Assembly (NCBI GenBank): GCA_050084985.1
Contig: JBITNC010000001.1
Location: forward strand, 153,078,001-153,142,000
Reading direction: 5' to 3'
Length of the DNA stretch: 64,000 nt
From: Nageia nagi
Lineage: Eukaryota; Pinophyta
Each line of letters starts with the position of its first letter. Position 1 is the first letter of the stretch. Below the pieces are notes generated by a model. The model ran no database searches, was not told where the DNA came from, and saw only the letters and a program-made list of their open reading frames with translations. Shown one piece after another: positions 10,388 to 23,070 of this stretch. The position numbers and the translations under genes are program-made.

Positions 10388-13335
10388 CTCGGCTACTAGG
10401 TTTCGGATATTACTACATTCTAACTATCAATAATTAAATAAAATGTTACATTTTTTAGAAAAGGGAAAAAGAAGTTTGGTAGATGAACAAAGAATGGGGA
10501 GATATCAAAATTGAAAGGAGTGACAAAGTCACCATTAAAACATCATGTAACACAACATTTTCAACTGGCTCTTTAGTGACTTCATCTTGAACATCTTCAT
10601 GATCTCTTCCACCTTGCCTTATGTATATATTGGGATTATGAAATATGGTCTTAATAGAGATTAACATTTTCATGTGGCCTTAATAGAAATGAACATCTTC
10701 ATAATCTCTTCCACCTCTCTTTGTGTATATACTGGTATGGATTATGAAAAATATAGATGGTAGTGAAACTTACCAATCCCACTTGAAGTTATAGGAGCAT
10801 TCACTAACTTCGAGATAAGATATTGGACAACATGATTCAAGCTCATCAAGTTATTAACTTGCTTGTAAATTTTTTAATTGATTTAAATATTTAAATATGG
10901 TTCTTCAGTTGTTGGACCCATGTTATGATTAACACTTAAAATTTTCCTTCCTTCTAGAGTGGTGGTATAATATCTTCATATATATATGCTAGCTCTTTTG
11001 TTATATAATATTTTTATAGTTTGAAGATAGAATTTATATCTCACAACTCACTACATAATTCCACTAGATGTATTTTTGTAATTTTCAAGAGTAATATCTT
11101 CTTGGAATCCTATGAAAATTGGGATATCTTCTATATCATGGCTATTGTTTCCTATTCTTTTACTTTATTTATTTCATCTAAACCTATTATCTTTATGTAT
11201 CAATATGTCTACAAAATTTTTGAATGCCAAAGTGGCATCTTCCAAGTCACCAAGTAGTTTTCTAATTTTCATTAATTTTGGTATCTTGGTTGCTAGAAAA
11301 TCAACCAATGTACTCTTTGTATCATCTAGAATATCAATTAAATACTAATTGTCCTTATTCAGAGAAGCTTTTATTTCTTCCTTCTCTTATAGCTCTTCCT
11401 TTTGCTCTCTACCTCTCCATTACTATCCTTTGCTAACTTCTTCTTTAGCTCTCCCTCCTAGGCTTTAGTATTTGCTAACTCTTTGTTAGTTTCCTCTAGT
11501 AGTGCTATGGATTTATTCAATTTTATCTATCTTTTCAAATCAACAACATTCATTTTTTCTCTTAAGCTTTGATTTTCATCTTCTACAACTTTAATATTTT
11601 TCATGAAGCTCTTCTTTTTACTTTTCTCTTTATCCATCTTATTTAATAGGGAAATAATTTTGGCCTTAGAATTTTCTAAATTTCATCCCATCCTATGCAT
11701 TATCAAGACTAAGTATTATCTTTGGTCATTAGTATGGGCCTTGTCCATGTGATCTTCAATTTGGTGACTGGAGTCACCACTCTTCTTTTCTTCTCCCTTA
11801 TCTTATACTTTCTACATTCAAAATTCTAAGGTCTTGTTACCCTTATGTTCTACTTTTATAACATAGTGCTTGGGTTCTAACTTCTCTTGGATTTGCTACT
11901 TTGGAGGAGAAGGTACACTTATTTCAAGGGCTACTCATTGATTTTAATAAATCAATCCACTAGATTATTCCTTCAGAATTTTTAGATTTATAATTTTTGG
12001 CTTTTCCAATGGTTGCAATGTACCCTCTTGTGGGTTTGTGTTCTTAGTTTCTCTTCATTCCTTGTTCTTTCTACCTAAACCCCTTGGGTTTTTAGTAGTA
12101 GGCCATAGAAATTATTCTTTGGTCTTTTTTCACAAATTTTTTATTTTAATTATAATGTTTTATCCCTTGGTCATCTCCTTGGTTATCTGGTTGAGAGTTC
12201 TTTTATAGAGGACTTGCCTCTTGAATTTTATTTCTTAGGAGTTGTTTCCTTCTCTACTTCTTCATTCTTTGAATATTGATGATTCTTACTAGGCACAATA
12301 TCCTCCATAGGATCTACTTTTTATGCTTCTTCCTATACTGTATCTCTCATGAATCTACCAAACTTAATAGATTATAGGTTTTTTAATGTGCATGCTTCAT
12401 ATTTTAAGTGAGTTAAAAAATACATCTAGGTGGAAGTCTACCCCATAACTTATAGCTAATTCTCAAGAGTAGGAGTGAGAAATAATTCTTTGTCTTGGTG
12501 CTCCATTACTTTTTATTTGGATACAAATATAGGTTCATCAAATTGAAGTTAAATATTTACAAATATTAGCTTATTCATCTTTCATATTGGCAAAATTATC
12601 CAAATAAGGTATTTCTTCATGCTTAAACCTAGGAGGTTTATTATATCCCATAACTATTGAGGTTATGGTGCCTAGCTTATCATAGCAAGGCCATGGAATA
12701 TCCATTATTTGTAAATGAAATTCTTTAATCATATATTCCTTACTGCTTGCATAATCTTATCCCATAAAATCTAAGGTTATCAATAACATTGCATAGGGGT
12801 ACTTCACAAACCCTCTCAAATGCCTTGCAACTCCCCATAGTACTTCTCATTGATTTATTTTTTTGGAAAATTCTTGTACCTAGACCTGCCTTATTACATA
12901 CTTAGGAAAAATAAGTGGGGTGTATGAAAATCCATATATCAAAATAATCATTCTAATCTTCATCAAATACCAATATCCGAATTTCACTTCATTTATATGT
13001 AAGTATAACCTACACTTCTTATGGAGTATGGGAAATGGTGATCTAGTAATTACTAACCAAGCTAGGAAAAATAAAATCTACAAACTTATAACAAGACCTT
13101 ATATTATTTTTCCTCAACATATGGCATTTAAGGTGAATGCCTTGTCTGGAAATTGGAGGATTTAATATTACTCTTTGAAATATAAAAGGATTTTGATATA
13201 GATCAAACCATACCATATATATTGAATAGTTTAATTATTCTCTTTTGTTGAGCCTTTCTAATTTGTAATAAATTTCTCTTAAAATGACTTTTACGTAATC
13301 AAAGTAGAAGTCCCCTTGCTTTATAACTTGGGTAA
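10388..13335 (-). repeat. Segment A, left part: two-copy repeat with decayed unknown ORF
   Basis: This aligns over its length with 56,255-59,454 (segment B). Both start at GGCTACTAGGTTTC. The minus strand encodes fragments of a protein with a Lys/Glu-rich linker and a Lys/Glu/Asn-rich probable coiled coil (near 11,500-11,650), preceded by a more ordered region near 12,500-13,300. I do not recognise the family. It could be a gag-like retroelement ORF or a multicopy host gene. Segment A lacks about 340 bases present in B at 57,553-57,895, and B lacks about 50 bases present in A near 11,205. The copia element interrupts the reading frame at 13,335. Confidence 0.6.
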
Positions 13336-13768
13336 TGAAACAACATTCAAGAACTGGACACTCACTAATATGATTCAATTGGCAAATCTAAAGTACAATT
13401 TATAGGACCTCAATGAGTAACTAATCTAAGCTCATGGAGTTTACAATTTTGACCAAAAATGAATGACAAATCCACTAAGAATCTACTAAAATTAGCTGAA
13501 TGGGAGTTACATTCATGTTCTAGACCACTCTCCCGTAATTCTTGATAAGTAATAGACTTTACATGAATGTCCAACAAACAAAAAGTAACCAAAATATAAT
13601 AAATATTTGTAACTATCCATAATACTAACAAAAAATGGATGGTCTCTAGAAACACAGTTACATTTTGAAAATACGATGGGTTGGCATAAAATATGACTAC
13701 ATTTTGGTAGAGGATGAAATGCGACCATGTTTCATTCTGGTAGAGTTTTAAAACTCAAAGCTACAACA
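13336..13768 (-). repeat. 3' LTR of Ty1/copia element
   Basis: This 433-base repeat aligns with 18,008-18,454. The minus strand starts TGTTGTAGC and ends in TTTCA. It lacks a 15-base piece present in the other LTR near 18,140. Next to it, at 13,769-13,786, the minus strand reads TTAAAGGGGAGTA, a good polypurine tract for plus-strand priming. Confidence 0.85.
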
Positions 13769-13789
13769 TACTCCCCTTTAAAGGTGAGA

Positions 13790-14870
13790 GGGATGACTAG
13801 GTAGTCTTTTAGCTTTACAAACTAACATGTAGCAACATATTTGGTGAATAAGTCAACCATATTATCCTTAGTGTTGTAGTTCAACAACTCTCTTCTCAAC
13901 CATATCTCAGATGAAGTGATACTTCATATCAAAATATTTATATCTAGAATGGTGCACAAGGTTCTTTGCCAATTAGATGGCACTCTTGTTATCACTATAT
14001 AGGGTGGTTGCATCATTTTTCTTTTCTCCAATCACCTTAAGCAATTTTTGTAACCATAAGGCTTGTGCACTAGTAGTAGTGATGTAATGTACTTAGTTTT
14101 AGTGGAGGATAGAGAAATAATTGTTTGTTTCTAGGAAGACCATGTAAAAAGTCCAGATTTAAGGCTGAAATAGTTGCCAGAAGTAGACTTTTGATCATCA
14201 TTACTCTTACCCCAATCACTATCACTATACCCAACAAGTTTCATAGCTTTGTTCTTGATGTAATAGATCCCAAAATCTTGTATTCATTTCACATATATCT
14301 AAGTTCTCTTTGCTACCTTTAAATAGATTTTTGAAGGAGCACTCATGTACCTAGACACAATTGAGATAACATGATAGATATCAAGCTGAGAATTTGTTAG
14401 GAACATCAAGCTCCTAACTAGACTTTTATAGGTGTGCACATTAGATTTAGTAGCCCTATCTTCTTTAGTTAAGTGCTCTCCAAGTGTAATAGGAGTGATA
14501 ATAATTATATAATCATCCATACCAAACTTATGTGACAAATCATTAGCATGCTTGCTTTGAGCAATAAAAATTTGACTATCATCTTGATAAACCTCCAAAC
14601 CCAAAAAATAGTGCATAATACCAAGATCCTTCATCTCAAATTCCTACATCATGGAGTGTTTGAAAGCATCAATTAATATAGGATTTTTACTCATGTAAAT
14701 AAGATCATCAACATAAATATAAGCAAGAAAAATATTAGTAACATCATGTTTATAGTAGAGAGTTGGTTTACTCTTGCTTCTTGTTAACCCATAATTCTTG
14801 AAATACCCATCTATCCATGAGTACCAAGCCCATGGGACTTGCTTGAGGCTATACAAAGCCTTTTCAACTT
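13790..14870 (-). pseudogene. Ty1/copia reverse transcriptase and RNase H relic
   Basis: Between 14,856 and 14,644 the minus strand reads YSLKQVPWAWYS and the catalytic box IYVDDLIY, with both Asp intact. From 14,634 down it continues with MKDLGIMHYFLGLEV and LVRSLMFLTNSQLDIYH, the classic copia RT end. RNase H follows to about 13,800 (DWGKSNDDQKSTSG, LYSDNKSAI, VHHSRYKYFDMKYHF), ending a few bases before the polypurine tract. At least one frame break and several stops are present. This is the full expected 3' half of a copia pol gene. Confidence 0.88.
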
Positions 14871-15149
14871 GTAAAAATGATGTTCTTTAGCCATCTCTTC
14901 AAAACCTTGGGGCTAAGCAACAAACACTTCTTCATCAAGGTACCAATTCAGGAATGCACTCTTGACATCCAAGTGGTACACCTTCCAACCTTTATGAGTA
15001 GCAATGGAGAGAACTATTCTTATGGTTTCTTATCTAGAAGTAGGAGCAGAGGTATACTCATAGTCAATGCCATATATCTATGTGAAGGCTTTGGCCACAG
15101 CCTAGCCTTGTGTCTCTCAACAATTTCATTAGCATTAAACTTTCTTTTA

Positions 15150-16545
15150 TAGACCCATTTGGAGCTTATAACCCTTTTCTTATTTGGAAGCTAAACTAGC
15201 TTCCACGTGTCATTTTTCTCAATGGAGTGCATCTCCTCTTCCATGGCCTTCATACAAACATCATTAATACAAGAAGGTGCTGAATAAACAAAATCTAACA
15301 ATGAAAAACTAGCCAATTCACCCTTTGGTTCACCATCCAACTCATCATCATGTGAATGGAGATTTTCAAGTCTTTTAATTACTTGATCTACTTCTTTTTC
15401 TTGTCCTCTTATAAATTTGTTTCAAAATTTTGGATCTAACATTTGATAAGGAGGGTGATTTGTAAGTGTTCTATTACCTCTTACTTTACCATTTTTACTT
15501 ATAGATGCATCACTATCACTTGGAACATCTTTGGGCTACACTTGTATGGGCTTTTATGGACTATTTGATGTTTAGGGCTGCACATTTTGTTGGTTAGGAT
15601 GAATAGTAGACTATACATTAAAAGAGCTTCCATCAAAGGATCCATCATCAACAAGCTATTTTTGATGATCCCATGCTCTCCCTTAATCAAAAATAACATC
15701 TCTAGAAATAACAACTTTGTGAGTTGTGGGATTGTACAGTCTATACACTTTTCTTAATTCACAATAACCAATAAAAATGTAAGTCTCACTCTTTAGATCT
15801 AAATTTTTTCTTTGTTCCTTTGGAACATGTACATAAGCCAATGAACCAAACACTCCAAAATGATTCACATTTGGTCTTTTCTCATACCATTCCTCAAAAG
15901 GAATTATGCCATCCAAACTATAGGTTGGACATCTATTTAAAATATACATTGATATCTTGATATCTTTAACCTAATAAATATTGTTGAATACTTTAGTTTG
16001 GAGCATGCTTCTTGCCATATTGGATAAAGTTTTATTCTTACATTTAGCTACACCATTTTTTTGTGGACCGTAGGTAGAAGTGAATTGCCTTTTCACACCA
16101 TAATCTTTACAATATTGCAAGATTTCATGACTACAAAACTCCCCCCTCTATTTGTTCTTAAACATTTCAAATAGTACCCACTTTGCTTTTTGATGTTATT
16201 CTTGAGCTCCTTAAACTATGCAAAAGGTTCATCCTTGTACTTTAGAAAGTAAATCCAACACATTCTTGTATAGTCATTAATGAAGGTAAGGAAATAAATA
16301 CTTTTACCAATACTTAGAGTTTGCATTAGCCCACATATGTCATTATGTACCAATTGGAGGGGGTAAAATGCTCTCCATGCTTGACTTTTTGGGAAGTTTG
16401 ATCTTGAATTCTTGCCTGTATCACATCTGACATATACTTCTTTATGATCTTGGACCTTGCTCATCCATACACCATTTGATTCGAGACCTAGCTTTTAAAA
16501 CTTGCAAAGTTGAGATGCCCATATCTCATATGCCAAAGCCAACTC
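15150..16545 (-). pseudogene. Ty1/copia integrase relic
   Basis: The GAG-pre-integrase motif LWHMRYGHLNF lies near 16,540. The zinc domain continues to VYVRCDTGK, where the first Cys of the CxxC pair is Tyr. The core from 16,464 shows LVHNDICG and [10 protein letters not shown] with acidic residues kept. The C-terminal part at 15,949-15,683 reads LNRCPTYSLDGIIPFEEW through KVVISRDVIFD, the typical copia integrase tail. The linker toward RT (to about 15,150) is poorly conserved. Stops near 16,150-16,200 and elsewhere break the frame. Confidence 0.88.
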
Positions 16546-16886
16546 TTATTATCAATAGCAACATTAGAAAAATTTGAGTTTTTTTCACCAAATTTAAGAG
16601 GAAATAACCTATTCTTTTTCATTACAATAATGGTGACATGTTTATGCCCTTGATCTTATAAAAAAATCATACATTTTTTATCTTCAAACACAAGTTTGTA
16701 GTTCTTTTCCATCATTTTCCCCACACTTAACAAATTATATCTCAATTTTGGAATGAAATATACATCATTTACCTTCTTGTTACCTTTATTTTTGGACACC
16801 TCCATAGCTCCCATGCCTTCAACTTTAATAGCTTTATCATATCCATGTGTGATTTGGTACTTGTAGGAGTCATCTATAGAAATAAA

Positions 16887-17900
16887 TTAATCTCCCTTAT
16901 CGATCATATGGTTGGAGCAACTGGTGTCAAGGATCCATCTATCATGTTGCTTTTGGGTTGAGTGAGCATAAGATAAAAAGAGGATGGAGGATGTATCCTC
17001 CTCACCATAGTTGGCACTTTGGACCCCTTCTTGAGAAGCCTTCAATCTACATTGTCTCTCATAGTGTCCATACTTGTTATAGTAGTAACATTCCTTTTCT
17101 CTTTTATCACCTCTTGGAGAATCACCTATTCCTCTTCCTTGGAATCCTCCTGTACCTTGGAATCCACCTCTCCTTTCTCTTTCTCTTCCTCTTCCTCTAG
17201 AATATCTACCTCTTCCTTTACCTTGAGCTCCCCCTTGAACATTAGTTTCACCTTCTCTAGAATTGAAATCCTTCTCTTCCACACTTCCAACATTGGAAGG
17301 TGGGGAAAGCCTTTCCTCATATGAAATTAATGAACCAAGGAGCTAATCAAGAGTAAGGGTGCTAAGATCTTTGGTCTCTTCAAATATGATAGTAATTTGG
17401 CTCCATTTAGGAAGAAGTGTTCTTAATACTTTCTTCACTATAATAGAATTTGTGATCTCCTCTCCAAGTGTCTCAATCATTTGGATAGAAGTATTCACTC
17501 TTACAAAATACTCTCCAACTTTCCCATCCTCTTTTTGCTTCAAATTTTCAAACTCTATTTTTAAAGTGTGAAGCCTTACTTGGTCATTGCCTTAGAACCC
17601 ATCTTTCAATACCTTCAATGCATACTTTTTTGTATTGCAACTTGCAATCCTTGGGTAGAGCCTCTTTTCTAAGGTTGATTAGAGATGGTAGATAGCAAAG
17701 GAATTCTTATTTTGATCCTCTCTTTTAGCAAGACTATCAACTTGAGAAAGTGTGGCCTAATCTGGTTCCACATAGTCATCTTTAATGAGTAAGTGCTTCA
17801 TGTTTAGTACCCAATATTCATAGTCCTCACTATTGAAGTCTACTATGGGAATAGAATTCACTCTAGAAGCTATCTCACTCACTCCAACAAGCTCAACAAC
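16887..17900 (-). pseudogene. Ty1/copia gag and protease relic
   Basis: The stretch 17,543-17,343 contains the gag helical region (EYFVRVNTSIQMIETLGEEI). An open frame at 17,282-16,887 has an Arg/Gly-rich linker, a zinc knuckle CYYYNKYGHYERQC in which the second Cys is Tyr, and the protease active site WILDTSCSNHM, where the usual DTG is DTS. The knuckle and protease would both be impaired. The N-terminal part of gag runs toward 17,900 in broken frames. The antisense open frames over this Arg/Gly-rich part are shadows. Confidence 0.88.
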
Positions 17901-17992
17901 AAACTATAGGCCTATCTGGATCACTTTTTGCAGACCTCGCTAAGTTTTTGCAAAGTACCCATAGCCTCTTCAAACTCAACTTAGATCAACTA

Positions 17993-18007
17993 CCTCTGAT
18001 GCCAATA
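17993..18007 (-). other. Copia primer-binding site
   Basis: Directly inside the upstream LTR the minus strand reads TTGGCATCAGAGGTAG, one change from the common TGGTATCAGAG initiator tRNA-Met site. A three-base spacer separates it from the LTR end. Confidence 0.75.
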
Positions 18008-18454
18008 TGAAATAATATTCAAGAATTTAACACTCACTAACATGATTCAATTATCTAATCAAAAGTACAATTTATAGGACATTAATGAGTAACTAATATA
18101 AGCTCATAAAGGTTACAAGTTTGACCAAAAATGAATGCTATGGATAGTTACACAAATCCACTAAGAATTTATTAAAATTAGCTAAATGGGAGTTACATAC
18201 ATTTTCTATACCACTTTCCCATCATCCTAGACAAGAAAAATACCTTACATGAATGTGTAATAAAGAAAAATTGGCCAAAATAAAATAAATATTTGTAACT
18301 ATCTAGAATACTAACAAAACATGAATGGTCTTCAAAAATGCAACTACATTTTGAAAATGCAATGGGTTGGCAAAAAATGCAATTGCATTTTAGCAGATGA
18401 TGAAACACGACCACATTTCATTCTAGAAGATTTTCAAAACTCAAAGCTCCAACA
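18008..18454 (-). repeat. 5' LTR of Ty1/copia element
   Basis: This is the 447-base partner of 13,336-13,768. On the minus strand it begins TGTTGGAGCTTTGAG and ends ATTATTTCA. The short open frames inside it (both strands) correspond to nothing known. The sequence after 18,454 (AGAGATAACATTGCATGG) resumes segment A. Confidence 0.85.
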
Positions 18455-19158
18455 AGAGATAACATTGCATGGTTCACCAAAATTTTTGATTTCCTACCCA
18501 ACATAATACTCAATACAATGAGTACTTCTTAGGTGTATAGGTATTTGAAGCTAGTAATAATAAGGTTCATTGGTACCACCTTGAATCTTTCCTCATATTG
18601 GTCTACCAAAAATCCCATGAATTCATCATAATCAATAGTTGAGCATTTGTATTTCTATCCCTCAATATTTACAACCCTTAAATCATTGGTAGTATAACTC
18701 TTTGGCATTGAAAAGGCCTCATTGATAGATTTTATAGAGTAATTAATGAAAATTGTGTCTCCTTGTAGAGAATAGCCCATTACTTGGGTGGATTTATATC
18801 ACATTCTCTTAGTCATTTGATCTACTAGCTCTAAATAACTAAATGCATAGAAATGAATATAGTATGCCAAACTAGAATGAATGATGGAAACATATTTTAG
18901 TCCATAATTTACTTTCATATTTCCAAAAGCAATTTAATATGCATTACTCACATCCATTATCCATGTATCTAACTTTTCCTGCTTTAATAATTGTGGTGTT
19001 CCTTCATTGTAACCATAATTTCTTGTTCATATATATAGCAATAAACATAATAAGGATGATAATAAACTATAATTAGAATGATGATAAATTCTATGGAAAA
19101 ATGATAGTAGTATGAATCTTGCATAGAAAACCTTATGATACCCTAAAGACCAAAAGGG
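18455..19158 (-). repeat. Segment A, right part: N-terminal side of the unknown ORF
   Basis: This aligns with 59,455-60,145 in segment B. Read on the minus strand, B is the clearer copy and gives fragments such as FGNMNENDRLKYFSIIHSSL, then YDEVMEFLTDQYKERFKVIS. The A copy carries the same residues with stops. The predicted part looks alpha-helical and globular, with no known catalytic motif. It could be a gag-like domain of a retroelement or a lineage-specific repeat gene. Confidence 0.5.
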
Positions 19159-20515
19159 AAATAGTACATCATAGATATGCATGAAAGGTCATTTATTTCC
19201 CTAAGAAATAAAAGTATGATAAAAATAATCTAATTAAATGAATAAACATGATATTAAATCAGTTATAAATTATAACTAACTCTTGAAATAATGGTTAACT
19301 CAAGGAGGTGATTAGTAAGTACATGATGTCATCATAGGGTTGCCATGATAGATCTTTTGATGCCCCCAAGAACAAATTAGGTAAGATATGATAAGATAAG
19401 ATAATAGACATAATAAAATTGATATTTAAATTTTTTATTATTAAATAACATGAAATTATATTATTTAATGATATTTGAGAAATTTTAACAAGAACAAGTT
19501 CATATGTCTAATTTTTTACCCTTTTTGCCACCTTAGACATGAAATGCCCCTTTACGATGTCAAAGGAAAACAAAGGTATTTCATTTAGAATTTTTTAATT
19601 TCATATATTTTATTTTATTTCGCATTACCAAAGGAATAAAAATAAATAAATAAACTTAGAAATGAAGAAATAAAAGAGAACCTGTATATGACTATTATGT
19701 TGTCCCTCTTATTACGATAAAAAAATTACATAAAGTTTAATTTTGTTTCAAATTATATTTTTTAAGCTTTTTCATTTTATTTTTAGTTGTGAATAGATTA
19801 TTACATTATTCTTAGAAGATATCCTAATACATTTTTTTATCATTTTTTATTATTGAAAATAGAATTTTATTTTTTTAATTTAAAAACTCACCTTTTTGAG
19901 ATAAGATTGACCTGAGAGGCATATTAAACATATTAGGAATCATATAAATTTTTTTTGACCTAAGTATTACTCAAAACTAGTATTTATGGTGGTCCTACAT
20001 TAAGGCACAAGATCCATGGTGATCCTATTTATGATCATGAATATGTTGAAACATGCCCCAAGGAATCCTTTCACCATTGTTATGTTGATTTTATTTTATT
20101 TTTAATTTTTAACTCTTATTCTATTTTTTTAATTATGATGATTTCTATATTGAAAAAAATTTCTTTATTATAATTGTTCATGGATAAAAATATAAATTTT
20201 GTATCCCAATTTTTTATAAAATGAAAAAATAAACAATTTGGATGGAATCTTGAAGCTAATTAATACCACCAAAAATTTGATTTAAACTTGAAATTATTGA
20301 AAAATAATATTTATATAAGTCTTAAAAACCTCAAAAGAACCAATGTAGCTCCTAGTTTTAGCTAAGAAATTATTAAAACTAAAACTTGCTCTAATTGTTA
20401 TGGGAAGAACCTTGATACTATTTTTATTATTTTGAATTATACTATTAAGTTATGGTATTATTATATATAAAACCTCTTGAGGTGCATTATATTAATTTAT
20501 TTGGTGTGAAAGTTA
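19159..20515. other. AT-rich spacer, no gene seen
   Basis: No supported coding region or element end. Many A and T runs occur from 19,420 to 20,220. It may hold the downstream LTR of the neighbouring Tat-like element, but no second copy is available in this window to test that. Confidence 0.5.
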
Positions 20516-23070
20516 CCCCCCCATGATGGGAATCTTGTATAAACCTAATCAAAACTTTTTTGTTATAATTGTAAGGTGTAGCAAATATGGTTCAAACTTC
20601 TCTTTGAGTTCTCTTTTTACATTAGTCTTTTTTCTAATTTTTCATTAATAATAAATCAAGTACTTGTAACTCTTTTTATTTTTTATTAGCATATTCTCTC
20701 TTGGCTATATTAAAATAAGTTTTTATATATTATATGATATTGATCCTTATTTCTTAAATTTGTTCTAATTAATATTTCAATCTTGATTTTCTTTCTTCAT
20801 CCATAATTATAGCTTGAAGAGATACTCTCAATGAAATAAAATAAAATAAAATTAATGCATCAGTACTTATGATTTTTTACAATTATTTTTGAAATAATAC
20901 TAATAATATTTTTGAAGTATTCCACTTTATCATTAACTTGAATATAATAAGGAGTTAGAATCCCTTTCTCAATATGAAAATTTATATAGAAAGATTTAAT
21001 TTCCTTTCTAAATTTGTTCCATTGTTCATGAAAAGTTGGGAAGGGATGTACCAAACCTTGAAATGATAGTTTTCATGATGAAATTTATGGTCTTGTCTAA
21101 TACATTACCCTATCATTCTTGATACCAAAGGGTGTAACCATTTATAAAAGGGTAACTCATAGTGTGATAAATAATATCTTATATTGATCTCTTTGAGTGA
21201 TTTTGATTTGATTATAGTTTGAAAATCCATCTATGAATGATAAAATATTATATCTTATTATAGATAATTTAATCATATATATGATTAAAAGTGGAAAATT
21301 AATTTTGGATTACATTTTATTGATATATCTAAAATATGCACATATTCTTATTTCTCCACTAGGCATAGTTTAAAGAACAATATTAGAGATTAATGAGGAA
21401 TAGTCAATTTCCCTAATAAAGTTAGCTTTAGGATAATTTTCTATATTATTTTTACTAATAGAGAAAATTTTAGATGAATTATTATTAATTTTTAATTTAT
21501 AAACTTAGCATCATCATGAACCATAAGATTATGAATGATAATTTATTTATCTAAATTGGCATAAGATCGTAAGAATAAGAAAAAATATTTGAAATTTATA
21601 TTAGGTGTTCTTTGTACTTATCTTATAAATCATTTGAAATCCATGATTCTACATTTATTAGCCTTGTTTTTTTCTCATTTATAATTTTTATCTTAATTAT
21701 ATCCTCATTTGATAATGTGGACTCATCGCTTGATAATGTTATGGTAGGTAGCACTCCTTAACCTACAATAAAGATATTATATGTTAGCCACTATCTCCTA
21801 TACCTACCTACTACTAAATAGAGATACAATAAATATAACATAGTAGGTATGAATATTCTATGTATTGGTTTCCAAATTCTTTGGCTATAGTCATGTAACA
21901 TCTTTTATTATCTTGGACTTTCTCATCCTCAAAATAAGCTTGAGAATGAAGTACGTATTCTATTTATATATTTTCACTCATATTTATTTTATCCTAATAA
22001 ACTAAAGCAATGTATTATCACTTGTAAAAATATCTAAATAGATGTAATTAGTATATGAATCACCTTATTGAGTTGGTTACATGTGGACCTTACTGCGTTT
22101 TGAGTCCAATGTTCATTTCCCACCAGCCATTACATACATTGTACTCTGCTATAATTATCGCTTAGATCGCTCTTGGTCTCCCATGGACATTAATAAACTT
22201 TATTTATTTCTTTTCTTTATACCACACTAATTGATATGAAAATCTTATAAAATGAAAAAAAATAATCAATCTCATCATTCTCATCATCTTTGGGATTGTT
22301 GGAATGATATCTTAAACTATTATTTGGATGAGAACATGTTAATTGTTTTATAATATCATTAGGATCTTGTTCATTCATTCCCAAACTAGTGTCCTTGTAG
22401 TTATAAAACCTATCCCAGTAGTTATCAATAAATTTTTCATTTATGGTCATATCATATTTCTCTCAATTATTTTATTGTATTTAATTTTCCTCATTCTTTT
22501 GACTATTTTTTATCCTTTGAAATTGACTTTCAATTAATTTTGACTATCTCTAAGACACCTCAATGTATTCATGAAATTCTTAATCTTAATACAAATTAAA
22601 AATATACTCAAAACATGACTATGGAAATCCTAAACATGCTAGTAGGATCAATTTGATCTTATTTTTAAATAATTTTAGATCCACCAAAATTTTGACTTGA
22701 TTTTGAAATGTTTATATTACTTATATGTTTTAATTCATCAATATGTTATTTGTATTGATTTTTTTATCCTTTTTAATACCTTTGTTATCATGTTTATTGA
22801 TTGATATTGTATGATTTATTTCCCATTATAATGAACCTCAAGTAAGAAATTGAAAATATGTGGAATAAGATGTGTTATAAGATATTTTCCAATTCTTACT
22901 AGATGCAAATATGTTAAGGGATCTTCATATGTAAAATAGTTGTATACTTTTGTTTCATGCTCAAACTTAATACATCTATGAAACATTGATGGACTACTTC
23001 CCATAGCATGGATCCATGGCCTTAATAGAATAAGGTTATAAGATAGACCCCTTTACATAATATAATAATG
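20516..23070 (-). pseudogene. Tat-like Ty3/gypsy pol relic (protease, RT, integrase)
   Basis: On the minus strand from 23,070 downward: the retropepsin end YNLILLRPWIHAMG (near 23,040-22,985) followed by MFHRCIKFEHETKVYNY, the start of RT with EIDYSSLISNIV (near 21,400) and GEIRICAYFRYIN, then FIDGFSNYNQIKI and TPFGIKN (21,240-21,120). The frame then passes straight into the integrase core (ISRFGTS near 21,060; ILTPYYIQVNDKVEYF near 20,940) and the integrase tail with DEERKSRL (near 20,800). The RT thumb, the FxDD box, RNase H and the integrase zinc domain are deleted. A run of seven G on the minus strand at 20,516-20,522 may be the polypurine tract. The RPWIHAMG context resembles Tat/Ogre-type elements, an inference. 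Confidence 0.75.

Larger units (their letters stand above)
13336..18454 (-). mobile_element. Ty1/copia retrotransposon, complete structure but decayed
   Basis: The element has two LTRs (13,336-13,768 and 18,008-18,454), a primer-binding site just inside the upstream LTR and a purine tract just inside the downstream LTR. Minus-strand coding runs gag, protease, integrase, RT, RNase H, the Ty1/copia order. The LTRs differ at roughly 15-20% of positions by eye, so the insertion is old. It lies inside segment A. Segment B shows the uninterrupted site at 59,450-59,460. A clean 5-base target duplication is not visible. Confidence 0.9.

Noticed and set aside
16958-17324. Plus-strand open frames of 80-101 codons
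   Set aside because: They are antisense shadows of the Arg/Gly-rich gag region of the copia element; their Ser/Leu/Phe composition reflects the purine-rich opposite strand.
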